Below are positions 50,974 to 59,683 of a DNA stretch of 64,000 bases, piece by piece (within the stretch, counting starts at the first letter, position 1; each line of letters starts with the position of its first letter). A program made the position numbers and the translations under genes. The stretch comes from Ignavibacteriaceae bacterium (GTDB lineage Bacteria > Bacteroidota > Ignavibacteria > Ignavibacteriales > Ignavibacteriaceae): assembly GCA_013388545.1 (NCBI GenBank), contig JACAFB010000002.1:1-64000 (forward strand), in the 5' to 3' direction. The notes beneath the pieces were generated by a model that saw nothing but the letters and a program-made list of their open reading frames with translations, did not search any database and was not told the origin of the DNA.

Positions 50974-51735
50974 GTGGCAGAAGATAATTTACTCCGGAAA
51001 AAAATTGTTGAAGAGGATGATCACGAAGTTGAAATGTCATTTCTCGATCATCTTGAAGAGCTCAGATGGAGAATAATTTATTCACTTATCGGAATTCTTG
51101 TTGGTACCATTGCCTGCTGGATTTTCATTGATTTTTTAATTGAGCAAATTCTTTTAAAGCCTGCCAGAGAATCTGGTGCTCTTCTTCAGAATTTAAAACC
51201 CTTCGGACAACTATTCCTCTATTTTCAGGTTGCAATAATTTCTGGCATAATTCTAAGCATTCCGAATTCCTTTTATCAGATCTGGCAGTTCATCAGCCCC
51301 GCATTGCGGTACAGAGAACGAAAATATATTCTTGCAATAGTTGTATTCTCAACTATTTGTTTTCTTGCGGGAATAGTTTTCGCTTACTTTGTAATGCTTC
51401 CGTTAACTTTGAAATTTGCAGTTCAATTCGGTTCGGGAGCAATTAAGAATGAATTCGCTATTGATGAATACATTTCAATTATTATTAGTGTTATGCTTGC
51501 GGCCGGGGTTATCTTCGAACTTCCGATGGTATCTTTTTTCCTTTCAAAACTTGGCATTCTTACTCCCCAGTTCATGCGTAAATACAGGAGACATTCAATT
51601 ATAATTATTTTAGTGCTTGCAGCTATTTTAACTCCGGGAACAGATCCTGTTTCACAGATCATCCTGGCCGTTCCATTGGTTCTCTTATACGAAATAAGTA
51701 TATTTATCAGCAAACTTTCAGTCAAAAGAAATTGA
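50974..51735 (+). CDS. tatC: Sec-independent protein translocase TatC
   Basis: A 253-residue protein with six TM helices. The conserved first segment EMSFLDHLEELRWRIIYSL (about 19–37, the ExxxHLxELRxR motif), FGQLFLYFQVAIISG, ISPALRYRERKY, and IFELPMVSFFLSKLGIL with the core Glu of helix 4 are present. A GTG start. TatC is the twin-arginine signal receptor; tatA/B are not in the window. The stop overlaps the next gene's TTG by 4 nt. Confidence 0.96.
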   Translation: MAEDNLLRKKIVEEDDHEVEMSFLDHLEELRWRIIYSLIGILVGTIACWIFIDFLIEQILLKPARESGALLQNLKPFGQLFLYFQVAIISGIILSIPNSFYQIWQFISPALRYRERKYILAIVVFSTICFLAGIVFAYFVMLPLTLKFAVQFGSGAIKNEFAIDEYISIIISVMLAAGVIFELPMVSFFLSKLGILTPQFMRKYRRHSIIIILVLAAILTPGTDPVSQIILAVPLVLLYEISIFISKLSVKRN

Positions 51736-52715
51736 TAAACAGTAACTCCTTAACTGACATAAGCCGCCCGATTAAATCTGAACTTGATACATTTGATGCC
51801 ATTTTCAGGCAAACTATGAGATCAAAAATTGGTTTATTAGATTTGGTAGCGCGGTATATTATCAGACAAAAGGGTAAAAAAATCAGACCTCTGTTGAGCT
51901 TGCTTTCAGCAAAGATTTCAGGTGGAATCAATGAAAGAACTTATCGCGGATCAGTTTTAATCGAACTTTTACACACCGCCACTCTTATTCACGATGATGT
52001 GGTTGATAACGCTGATAAAAGAAGGGGAATGTGGTCAATCAATAAAGTGTTCAAGAATAAAGTTTCAGTTTTAATGGGTGATTATCTTTTAGCCAGAGGA
52101 CTTATGATCGCTGTTGACGGAAAAGACTACGACTTTCTTGGGGTTATCAGCAATGCCGTAAAGCGAATGTCAGAAGGTGAATTACTGCAGATTCAGAAGA
52201 CAAGAAAATTGGATATTGATGAAGAAACCTATTTCCAGGTAATTTCAGATAAAACTGCCTCTTTGATTGAGACGTGCTGCCTGATCGGTTCACTAAGTGC
52301 AACTGAAAACACAGATTATCATTCTGCAATGAAAGAATTCGGTCAAAACCTTGGTTTAGCATTTCAAATCAGGGATGATATTCTTGATTATGAAGGAAGT
52401 ACTTTGTTAATTGGCAAACCGGTTGGAGGGGACATTAAAGAAAAAAAGATTACTCTTCCGCTGATATATTCGCTTAATAGGGTATCAAAGAATAAATCAA
52501 GTGAAATAAAGAAGATAATAAAGAACGGAGCAAATAAATCTGATTTAAAAGCTGTAATTGATTTTGTAAGAGCTAACAATGGAATTGAGTATGCGCTTGT
52601 AAAAGCTAAAGATTATTCCACAAAAGCAAAAGCAAGCCTGGAAATATTTCCAGACTCTCCAACTAAACTTGCACTTCAGGCATTGGTTGACTTTGTGATT
52701 GAAAGAAAAAACTAA
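51732..52715 (+). CDS. trans-Polyprenyl diphosphate synthase (IspB/HepT-like)
   Basis: A 327-residue prenyltransferase with both aspartate-rich motifs: TLIHDDVVDNADKRRG (FARM, about 91–106) and FQIRDDILDYEGSTLLIGKP (SARM). LMGDYLLARGL and KIRPLLSLLSAKIS match all-trans polyprenyl synthases that make isoprenoid-quinone side chains. Chain length cannot be set by eye. The TTG start overlaps tatC; the 3' end overlaps the convergent UspA gene by 4 nt. Confidence 0.9.
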   Translation: MINSNSLTDISRPIKSELDTFDAIFRQTMRSKIGLLDLVARYIIRQKGKKIRPLLSLLSAKISGGINERTYRGSVLIELLHTATLIHDDVVDNADKRRGMWSINKVFKNKVSVLMGDYLLARGLMIAVDGKDYDFLGVISNAVKRMSEGELLQIQKTRKLDIDEETYFQVISDKTASLIETCCLIGSLSATENTDYHSAMKEFGQNLGLAFQIRDDILDYEGSTLLIGKPVGGDIKEKKITLPLIYSLNRVSKNKSSEIKKIIKNGANKSDLKAVIDFVRANNGIEYALVKAKDYSTKAKASLEIFPDSPTKLALQALVDFVIERKN

Positions 52716-53206
52716 TCCTTTTTTTCTTTTTTAATAGCTTCCTTTAAAGAAAAACCTTTAACAGGTTCTCTCAAAGTCAGTACAGGACAGGGAGCTTTCC
52801 TTACCACTTTTTCAGCGGTACTACCGAATAAAATATGTTCCATCCCGGTGTGGCCATGAGTTGCAATGATTATTAAATCTACGTTTTCCTCCTGAGCAGT
52901 TTCTATTATCTCAACAAAAGGCTTTCCGGTTTTTACCAATACACTAACTTTTATCTCAGGAGGAATCTCAGTTTTTGCAAGTTTGTTCAGTTCTTCATTT
53001 GCACGGGTATTCCATTCAGTATTCATCGAAGGAATTGCAATTTGCCCCATACTGAAATCCGGAGGATAAATAACCGGTTCAACCACATAAATCAGAATAA
53101 GTTCAGCTTTAAAGAAATTCGAAAAATTAACAGCATACTTTAATGCGCTTTTTGAGTAATCAGAAAAATCAATCGGTATCAGAATTTTTTTTATGTCAGG
53201 TTCCAT
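52712..53206 (-). CDS. Universal stress protein (UspA family)
   Basis: A 164-residue single Usp domain. It opens KKILIPIDFSDYSKSALKYA (6–25) and carries the ATP-binding loop ATHGHTGMEHILFGSTAEKVVRKAPCPVLTLR (about 115–146; G-x2-G-x9-G(S/T)). An ATP-binding type with about 15 extra charged C-terminal residues (SLKEAIKKEKKD). It overlaps the cNMP-binding gene by 11 nt, suggesting linked stress or energy signalling. Confidence 0.93.
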   Translation of the reverse strand: MEPDIKKILIPIDFSDYSKSALKYAVNFSNFFKAELILIYVVEPVIYPPDFSMGQIAIPSMNTEWNTRANEELNKLAKTEIPPEIKVSVLVKTGKPFVEIIETAQEENVDLIIIATHGHTGMEHILFGSTAEKVVRKAPCPVLTLREPVKGFSLKEAIKKEKKD

Positions 53207-53753
53207 GTTCAGATCCTTTTTTAATTTTACTTTTTGTTAATTCTGAAATATAGTCTTCATTTAGATTTCTGAGTCTTTCTGTCAGGACAGTAGATATTGC
53301 CTGAAGAATTTTAACCCCCGGTTTGGGATGTTTTTCAATAAACTCATCAAGGTCAGGTTTAAATATAACTGCAAGCTTACAATCAGTTTCTGCAATTGCT
53401 GATGCAGATCTTTTTTCTCCATCAACTAAAGCAAGCTCACCAAAAAATTCATTTTCAACCAGTGAGGCTAAAGTTATTATTTCCTGATTTGCCAGCACTC
53501 TTTGAATTATCACTCTGCCGTCAAGTATTATATATAATCCCATTCCCGGTTCACCCTGATGAAATATGTACTCGCCCAGAAGATAATTCCTGTTATGAAT
53601 GATGCTTATTAAATGAGAAAGCTCACGTTTATTTAATTGGGAGAATAAAGGCAAAGTGTTTAAATACTTTTTCAGGTCAGCTTTATTCGGTGCGGGATAA
53701 AAAACATTTGACCAGAAGCTGCTGTGAACCGAATTAATTTTTTTTTCTTCCAT
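53196..53753 (-). CDS. Cyclic-nucleotide-binding domain protein (no DNA-binding domain)
   Basis: A 185-residue CAP_ED-type protein. Residues ~30–150 have the cNMP fold: TLPLFSQLNKRELSHLI, YIFHQGEPGMGLYIILDGRV and the phosphate-binding cassette FFGELALVDGEKRSASAIA. No helix-turn-helix follows; the C-terminus is a helix (ISTVLTERLRNLNEDYI) and a short basic tail. It is probably a cyclic-nucleotide-type sensor acting on other proteins, not a CRP transcription factor. The overlap with the UspA gene points to a common function. Confidence 0.88.
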   Translation of the reverse strand: MEEKKINSVHSSFWSNVFYPAPNKADLKKYLNTLPLFSQLNKRELSHLISIIHNRNYLLGEYIFHQGEPGMGLYIILDGRVIIQRVLANQEIITLASLVENEFFGELALVDGEKRSASAIAETDCKLAVIFKPDLDEFIEKHPKPGVKILQAISTVLTERLRNLNEDYISELTKSKIKKGSEHGT

Positions 53754-53759
53754 ATACTA

Positions 53760-54521
53760 TTAATTAAATATTCCGGATTCGGCTAATCGCCATAATTTTT
53801 GGCAGGGGAATCTGTTTTCATAAAGCGCTCTGCCCACAATTACTGAATCAATTCCAAAAGGAATAAGATTTTGAAGATCCATAAGTTCATCTTTATTTCT
53901 TACACCGCCCGAATGAGTTACTTTTGAGTTTGTTGTAACTGCTATTTCTTTTGATAGTTGAATGTTTGGGCCACCAAGAACTCCATTTCTTTTTACATCA
54001 GTCACAACAAACCTTTGTACACCTAAATCAGCTATTTTCTTAGCAAAGTCGATATAAGGTATTCCGGCTTTTATTCTTCTTCCTCTGCTGACGAGTTCAT
54101 TATCAATTACATCAATGGCTACCACGATTTTTGTAGGACCATAAAGCTCAAATAATTTTTTGAATTCATCAAAATTTTCTATTGCCATTGTTCCAATTAC
54201 AATTCTGTAAACACCACAATCAAAAACAGAGTTAGCATCATCTATTGTAGCAATTCTGCCTGCATATTCAATCGGTATAACTACTGAAGAACACATTTTT
54301 TTCATGAGTGGAAGATTTCTTCTAGATTTGTCAACAATACCATCAAAATCAACTACATGAAGGATTTTTGCATTTTCAGCCCGCCAGATTTTTGCCATTT
54401 CAACGGGATCATCGCCATACTGCTCACAGTCAAGTTCAGGAATTCCCTGTACAACTCTAACTGTTTTCCCGTTTTTAATGTCAATTGAGGGAATTACTAA
54501 TAATAGCTTATGTGAATTCAT
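53760..54521 (-). CDS. HisA-like (beta/alpha)8 isomerase
   Basis: A 253-residue HisA/HisF-family barrel. Its start LLVIPSIDIKNGKTVRVVQG (about 6–25) has the first catalytic Asp of HisA (IDxxxG). VVDFDGIVDKSRRN, IPIEYAGRIATIDDA, VVAIDVIDNELVSRGRR (second catalytic Asp) and the phosphate loops HSGGVRNKDELMDL and DSVIVGRALYENRF follow. True HisA converts ProFAR to PRFAR in histidine synthesis. The gene stands alone, outside any his operon, and VVPIEYAGR-type variation (usual IQVGGGIR) suggests divergence, so it may be a paralogue with another substrate. Confidence 0.72.
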   Translation of the reverse strand: MNSHKLLLVIPSIDIKNGKTVRVVQGIPELDCEQYGDDPVEMAKIWRAENAKILHVVDFDGIVDKSRRNLPLMKKMCSSVVIPIEYAGRIATIDDANSVFDCGVYRIVIGTMAIENFDEFKKLFELYGPTKIVVAIDVIDNELVSRGRRIKAGIPYIDFAKKIADLGVQRFVVTDVKRNGVLGGPNIQLSKEIAVTTNSKVTHSGGVRNKDELMDLQNLIPFGIDSVIVGRALYENRFPCQKLWRLAESGIFN

Positions 54522-54644
54522 TACAAACTTTTATCAATTTTCTGCATTTAATTTAAGATAAATTATCAGTAAAGAAAACTGCAGTTTTTATGCATGATTA
54601 AAAATTTTCAGATTATTTATTGAAAATAGGTTTTTAATCAATTC

Positions 54645-54675
54645 TTGACTTTTCTGAACATAATCAGCATATTTG
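54645..54675 (+). promoter_or_regulatory. Promoter-like element just upstream of the hydrolase start (possible leaderless mRNA)
   Basis: TTG (54645–54647), 20 nt, CATATTTG (54668–54675) fits the Bacteroidota promoter with one mismatch. The predicted transcript start would coincide with the ATG at 54682. Confidence 0.45.
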
Positions 54676-54681
54676 ATTCAA

Positions 54682-55515
54682 ATGAGGAAAGATTTTATAC
54701 TTATAACCTCAAATAATGAAAAACTTAGTTTATCAACCTATGGAATTGATAACTTAGCTGATGCACCATGTATCATTTTTGTTCATGGCTTTAAGGGATT
54801 CAAAGATTGGGGTTTTATTCCTTATACTGCTGCTTCGCTGGCTGGAAAAGGATATTTTGTTATTACATTTAATTTTTCTCATAATGGGGTTTCAATTGGT
54901 TCTACAGATATTGATGATTTCGAAAAATTTTCGAAAAACACAATTTCTCTCGAAGTGAGTGAACTTAAGCAAGTAATTAAAAACTATCTTGAGGGATACT
55001 TTGGAAAAAATCCTTCCAGAAAAATCGGGATAGTCGGTCACAGCAGAGGCGGGGCGATTACACTTTTAAGTTCAGAAGATTTCGAAGAAGTAAAAGCCCT
55101 GGTACTTTGGGCTTCAATAGCAAAACTTAACAGATACACTGAACGTCAACTGCTGGAGTGGAAAGAAAAAGGCGTAATTGAAGTACTTAATTCACGTACA
55201 AACCAGTTGATGAAACTTGGAATAGAATTATTAAATGATATTGAAAAAAACTTATCAACTACCTTAAATTTGGAACAAGCTATCAGAAATTCTAAACAAA
55301 AACTTTTAATTGCTCACGGAGAACAAGACCTGACAGTGCCTTTAGATGAAGCCCGGATGATTTTTAACTGGTCAAATAAATCAAATTCTGAGTTATTTAT
55401 CCTGCCTAATACCGGTCATACATTTGGAATTGTTCATCCCTTCAGTGGTTCTAACCAATACTTTGATAAATTATTGAACAAGACTATTACATTTTTCAAT
55501 CAAAATATAAACTGA
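54682..55515 (+). CDS. Alpha/beta hydrolase
   Basis: A 277-residue alpha/beta-hydrolase. The track's TTG start overlaps a promoter-like -7 box, so ATG 54682 (MRKDFILITSNN) is preferred. The oxyanion strand IIFVHGFKGFKDWGFIP, the nucleophile elbow VGHSRGGAITLL (Ser at the centre), the acid region LIAHGEQDLTVPLDEAR and the catalytic His in LPNTGHTFGIVHPF are seen. It resembles dienelactone-hydrolase/acyl-esterase-like proteins; substrate unknown. It is 7 nt upstream of bioY. Confidence 0.88.
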   Translation: MRKDFILITSNNEKLSLSTYGIDNLADAPCIIFVHGFKGFKDWGFIPYTAASLAGKGYFVITFNFSHNGVSIGSTDIDDFEKFSKNTISLEVSELKQVIKNYLEGYFGKNPSRKIGIVGHSRGGAITLLSSEDFEEVKALVLWASIAKLNRYTERQLLEWKEKGVIEVLNSRTNQLMKLGIELLNDIEKNLSTTLNLEQAIRNSKQKLLIAHGEQDLTVPLDEARMIFNWSNKSNSELFILPNTGHTFGIVHPFSGSNQYFDKLLNKTITFFNQNIN

Positions 55516-55522
55516 GGAAATA

Positions 55523-56107
55523 ATGCTTCTAAATAATAAATCCAATTTAGCCGCTATTAACATTGCTGCTTCGATTTTATCTTCTTCAACTTTCTGGATT
55601 ATTACATTTACTGTTCTAACTGCTATCAGCGCACAGATAACTATTCCCGCTAAACCTGTACCTTTTACATTACAAACATTAATGGTTGTACTTTCCGGTG
55701 CTTTACTTGGTTCAAAAAACGGGGCTTACAGTCAATTCCTGTATTTATTTTTAGGAGCTGTTGGATTACCGGTATTTGCCGCTACCCCTGAGGGTGCAGT
55801 TGGTTTTGCCCGTTTATTTGGCCCAACCGGTGGTTACTTGCTGGCTTTTCCGATTGCTGCATTCATTACAGGATTAATCTTAGAGAAAAAGAACAATTAC
55901 TTTATGGTGGCTTCTGCAATGTTAGCAGGAAACCTGATAGTAATTCTTTTTGGTGTTTTATACCTTAATGTTTTCTTACTTAAAGATATTAATCAATCTT
56001 TGGCACTGGGTGCAGCAATATTTTCTGTTTGGACAGTTGTGAAAGTAATTGCTGCAACAGTAATTTATTTTTCAGTTAAAAATTCATTTAAGAAGTTAAA
56101 AAGCTGA
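55523..56107 (+). CDS. bioY: Biotin transporter BioY
   Basis: A 194-residue S-component of an ECF biotin transporter with about six TM helices. Hallmarks are QITIPAKPVPFTLQTLMVVLSG (about 35–56), GAYSQFLYLFLGAVGLPVFA and GPTGGYLLAFPIAAFITG. It can work alone or with an ECF energising module; none is nearby. Confidence 0.94.
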   Translation: MLLNNKSNLAAINIAASILSSSTFWIITFTVLTAISAQITIPAKPVPFTLQTLMVVLSGALLGSKNGAYSQFLYLFLGAVGLPVFAATPEGAVGFARLFGPTGGYLLAFPIAAFITGLILEKKNNYFMVASAMLAGNLIVILFGVLYLNVFLLKDINQSLALGAAIFSVWTVVKVIAATVIYFSVKNSFKKLKS

Positions 56108-56129
56108 TCATTACATCTTAACGAAATTG

Positions 56130-58130
56130 ATGGATCTGAAAAACATAATATTTATAATATTTTTTCTCTCTGCGATTGGATTTTTCACATACTCTTGCAG
56201 CAGGCTTTATAAATACCTGAAAGTAGCAAAGAAAAAAGATGACCGGTCATCAAATATTGCTTCCAGAATAAAACGAGTTCTTGTTGTTGCATTCGGGCAA
56301 TCTAAACTTCTCCGGGATCCGATAGCCGGTTCAATTCACTTTCTGATTTTCTGGGGATTTATGCTTTTTCTCTTCGCTGTTATTGAAGCAATTATTCAGG
56401 GATTCAATTCTGATTTTAATCTTTCGTTTTTAGGTATACTTTATACGGCTATAACTTTCGTTCAAGACTTTTTTGGCGTACTTGTAATTTTGGCTGTGCT
56501 GTTTTCTTTGTATCGCAGATTCATTCAACGGGTACCTCGACTTGAAGTTGAAAAGGGTGGAAAACTTGATGCTGCTTTTATTCTGCTGATGATTCTGATG
56601 GTTTGTTTAACAATGTTTGGTCAGAATATTTCTTTGGCGTCAATTCAAAACTTCATTCCGCACGAATTTGAATACAGGCCAATATCATATGCACTAAGTC
56701 AAATATTATTTTTACCCGGCGCAGAATCCGCACGAATTTCTTATGAAGTTTCCTGGTGGCTTCATATAATTTTTGTTTTTGGTTTCCTTAACTATTTGCC
56801 TTATTCAAAACATTTGCACGTAATTACGTCAATTCCGAATACTTATTTTGCAAATACAGATGACATCAGGAATACTATAAAACCGCTCGACCTTGAGGAC
56901 GAATCAGTTGAGATTTATGGTGCTGCTGATATTGAACACCTTTCCTGGAAACAGCTTTTTGATGGATACTCCTGCACGGAGTGTGGAAGATGCACCGATT
57001 CCTGTCCTGCAGCAACAGTAGGGAAATCACTTTCACCCCGAAAAATCATTGTTGATATAAGACGAAGAACTGAAGAAAAGGCTCCACTGCTTCTATCCGG
57101 AGTAAACGAAGATGAAATTTTTAATAAAAAACTTGTTCACGATTACATAACCGATATGGAACTTTGGGAGTGCACCACCTGCATGGCCTGCGTACAGGAA
57201 TGTCCGGTTATGATAGAACATCTTGATTCAATAATTGATCTGAGAAGAAACCTGGTGCTGACTGAATCTGAGTTTCCATCAAATCTCAACAATGTTTTCA
57301 AAAGTCTTGAAACAAATTATACACCCTGGGCATTCAATCATAACGACAGAGCATTATGGGCGGAAGGTATGAATATAAAAACATTGGCTGAGGATAATGG
57401 AGGAGAAGTCTTATTCTGGGTTGGATGTGCTGGGTCATTTGATGACCGCTATAAGAAAGTAAGCCGGGCTTTTGCATCCTTACTTCAAATTGCAGGAGTT
57501 GATTTCAGAATTCTTGGTACCGAAGAAAAATGTAATGGGGATACTGCCCGAAGACTGGGAAATGAGTACCTTGCTCAAATGCTGATTAAAGAGAACGTAG
57601 AAACTCTCAATAGCTATGGTGTTAAAAATATTGTGACCGCTTGTCCACATTGCTATCATTCACTTAAGAATGAGTTCAGACAATTCGGCGGTAATTATAA
57701 TGTAAAACATCATACGGAATTGCTTGATGAGCTAATTTCAACGGGGAGATTAAAAGTTGATAAAAATTTAAGTCATACTAAGGTAACTTATCACGATTCT
57801 TGTTATCTTGGCAGGTACAATTCAATTTATAATTCTCCTAGAAACGCTATAAGTGCTTTAAGAGCAGTTGAATTGGTAGAAATGAAAAGAAATCGCAGCA
57901 AAGGATTTTGCTGCGGCGCCGGAGGAGGAAGGATGTTCCTCGAGGATGAAGAAGGCGGCAGAATAAACGAGGAAAGAACAAAAGAAGCGCTTGAAACAAA
58001 TGCAAATACTATTGCTTCGGCCTGCCCCTTTTGTATGACTATGCTTACAGACGGCGTAAAGCATTTTGATAAAACTGATTCTGTTGAAGTAAAAGATATT
58101 GCAGAAATAATTCTTGAAAACTCTAAATAA
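56130..58130 (+). CDS. HdrD-like membrane iron-sulfur oxidoreductase (fused NarI-type cytochrome b domain)
   Basis: A 666-residue (Fe-S) protein. The ATG at 56130 is preferred to the TTG one codon earlier. The N-terminal ~230 residues hold about five TM helices with His residues, resembling the cytochrome b (NarI/HdrE-like) domain. Two 4Fe-4S motifs follow (CTECGRCTDSCPAA and CTTCMACVQECPVM). Then come two cysteine-rich CCG-type domains (CNGDTARRLGNEY… ACPHCYHSLKNEF and CCGAGGGRMFLEDEEGG… SACPFCMTML). It probably moves electrons between the quinone pool and a soluble partner; in other bacteria the gene is often near etfAB or fatty-acid oxidation genes. An enoyl-CoA hydratase lies about 5 kb away, which is only suggestive. 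Confidence 0.9.
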   Translation: MDLKNIIFIIFFLSAIGFFTYSCSRLYKYLKVAKKKDDRSSNIASRIKRVLVVAFGQSKLLRDPIAGSIHFLIFWGFMLFLFAVIEAIIQGFNSDFNLSFLGILYTAITFVQDFFGVLVILAVLFSLYRRFIQRVPRLEVEKGGKLDAAFILLMILMVCLTMFGQNISLASIQNFIPHEFEYRPISYALSQILFLPGAESARISYEVSWWLHIIFVFGFLNYLPYSKHLHVITSIPNTYFANTDDIRNTIKPLDLEDESVEIYGAADIEHLSWKQLFDGYSCTECGRCTDSCPAATVGKSLSPRKIIVDIRRRTEEKAPLLLSGVNEDEIFNKKLVHDYITDMELWECTTCMACVQECPVMIEHLDSIIDLRRNLVLTESEFPSNLNNVFKSLETNYTPWAFNHNDRALWAEGMNIKTLAEDNGGEVLFWVGCAGSFDDRYKKVSRAFASLLQIAGVDFRILGTEEKCNGDTARRLGNEYLAQMLIKENVETLNSYGVKNIVTACPHCYHSLKNEFRQFGGNYNVKHHTELLDELISTGRLKVDKNLSHTKVTYHDSCYLGRYNSIYNSPRNAISALRAVELVEMKRNRSKGFCCGAGGGRMFLEDEEGGRINEERTKEALETNANTIASACPFCMTMLTDGVKHFDKTDSVEVKDIAEIILENSK

Positions 58131-58161
58131 CACAAACACTCAATTATCCGAGGAGGACTAA

Positions 58162-58356
58162 ATGAAACAATTTGAAGACCTTGTAAATTTTGTAAAGTCT
58201 CTTGAATCCGACTTTCAAAAATTTTATGAAAAAGGCCAGGCAGCTGCTGGTACAAGACTGCGCAAAGGCTTGAGTGAATTACGTAAACTCGCTCAGGAAG
58301 TTCGGAAAGATGTTCAGGCTGTAAAACTCCAAAGAAAATCTCAAAAAGATTCCTAA
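58162..58356 (+). CDS. Histone H1-like small basic protein
   Basis: A 64-residue protein with a very strong ribosome site (GAGGAGG, 58150–58156). The sequence FEDLVNFVKSLESDFQKFYE then KGQAAAGTRLRKGLSELRKLAQEVRKDVQ fits the short histone-H1-like proteins common in Bacteroidota and relatives, thought to bind DNA or compact the nucleoid. It is followed by its own intrinsic terminator and is probably highly expressed. Confidence 0.85.
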   Translation: MKQFEDLVNFVKSLESDFQKFYEKGQAAAGTRLRKGLSELRKLAQEVRKDVQAVKLQRKSQKDS

Positions 58357-58374
58357 CATTTTACTTTTCTATTT

Positions 58375-58407
58375 AAGGGCTGGCTAAAATTAGTTCAGCC
58401 CTTTTTT
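58375..58407 (+). terminator. Intrinsic terminator after the histone-H1-like gene
   Basis: AAGGGCTG (58375–58382) pairs with CAGCCCTT (58396–58403), 8 bp around a 13-nt loop, followed by a T-run to 58407. It ends 4 nt before the ATG of the next gene. Confidence 0.88.
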
Positions 58408-58411
58408 AATT

Positions 58412-59575
58412 ATGAAAAAGTCATTTTTAATTATCTCAATTTCTATAATAATATTTTTAGTATTCTTTACTTTTTTTATCAACAGTAAAGTGAATACTGA
58501 ATCTTACGAAAGCAGAGCGGATTCATTAGTAACTATTAAAATATCTGCTGTGGGTGACTTGATGTGCCATTCGGTACAATTCAATTATGCACGGGTTGGT
58601 GAAGATAGTTTCGACTTTAACAGTGTTTATCGGTTCGTCGGTCATTACTTAAAATCATCTGATTTTACTTTTGGCAATCTGGAAACTGTTCTTGGAGGAA
58701 GCAGAGAAGGTTATTCAGGTTATCCTTTCTTCAATTCACCGGATGAATTTGCTTTAGCTTTGAAAAATGCCGGATTTGATCTTTTAACAACTTCAAATAA
58801 TCATTCATTGGATCAGGGTGAAAAGGGATTATTAAGAACGCTTGAGACTCTTAAAAATTTTGGAATAAATTATAATGGTTCTTTCAACTCACAAAGAGAC
58901 CGAGACTCTATCAGGGTATTCAATATAAAAGGAATCAGAGTTGCTTTTCTGGCTTATAGTTACGGAACTAATGGCATTCCTGTTCCTGCAAAAAAAGAAT
59001 TTCTTATAAATTTAATAGATCTTGATTTAATCAAATCAGATATTCAAAAAGCGCGTTCGTTAAAAGTTGACATTGTGCTTGTGCACTATCATTTTGGAAG
59101 TGAATATCAACGCGAACCAAATCAATATCAAAGAGATGTGGTGGATAAAACTTTTAAGGCTGGTGCGGATATTATTATCGGAGGTCATCCTCATGTAATT
59201 CAACCATATGAATTCTTTAAATTGAAGAATAGCAAATTGGAATCAGGTTTTGCCGCTTACTCTTTAGGTAATTTCATTTCCAATCAACGAAAAAGGTACA
59301 CTGATGCCGGTGTTGTTCTTACACTTGAAATTACGAAAAATAAAAACAATGATTCTCTCTGGATCAATAAAGTTGATTTCATACCAACCTGGGTTTACAA
59401 AGGAAGAACAATTCACGGAAACGAATACATCATTATCCCTGAAGTAGAAAATTATATCGATAGTATAAAGGCTATCACCCATTTTTCTGAAATATCGAAA
59501 ATGGAAGAAGCTTTTGATGATACACGAAAAATTTTAACAAAATATACTGGCATCGTTTCGAAGATTCATAAATAA
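58412..59575 (+). CDS. CapA/PGA_cap family metallophosphatase-like exported protein
   Basis: A 387-residue protein with an N-terminal signal anchor (about 5–25, FLIISISIIIFLVFFTFFI) and a CapA domain. Motifs are ISAVGDLMCHSVQ (D and H metal ligands), FTFGNLETVLGG, LLTTSNNHSLDQGEKGL, IVLVHYHFGSEYQREP and IIGGHPHVIQPYE. CapA proteins are linked to poly-gamma-glutamate capsules, but in genomes without capBC, as in this window, they are of unknown function. It starts only 4 nt after a terminator T-run and has no clear ribosome site. Confidence 0.9.
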   Translation: MKKSFLIISISIIIFLVFFTFFINSKVNTESYESRADSLVTIKISAVGDLMCHSVQFNYARVGEDSFDFNSVYRFVGHYLKSSDFTFGNLETVLGGSREGYSGYPFFNSPDEFALALKNAGFDLLTTSNNHSLDQGEKGLLRTLETLKNFGINYNGSFNSQRDRDSIRVFNIKGIRVAFLAYSYGTNGIPVPAKKEFLINLIDLDLIKSDIQKARSLKVDIVLVHYHFGSEYQREPNQYQRDVVDKTFKAGADIIIGGHPHVIQPYEFFKLKNSKLESGFAAYSLGNFISNQRKRYTDAGVVLTLEITKNKNNDSLWINKVDFIPTWVYKGRTIHGNEYIIIPEVENYIDSIKAITHFSEISKMEEAFDDTRKILTKYTGIVSKIHK

Positions 59576-59683
59576 ATAACTTATCTCTTTGCAAAACCGA
59601 TTTGCAATTTAATCCCAAAAATCCGATTTTCAGACCGTAATTCTCACCGCATAATTTAAAATTCTTCTTCAAGGAGGGCATAA

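Noticed and set aside
57827-58255. 142-residue minus-strand ORF
   Set aside because: It is antisense to the HdrD-like and histone-H1-like genes, with no start signal and no recognisable family.
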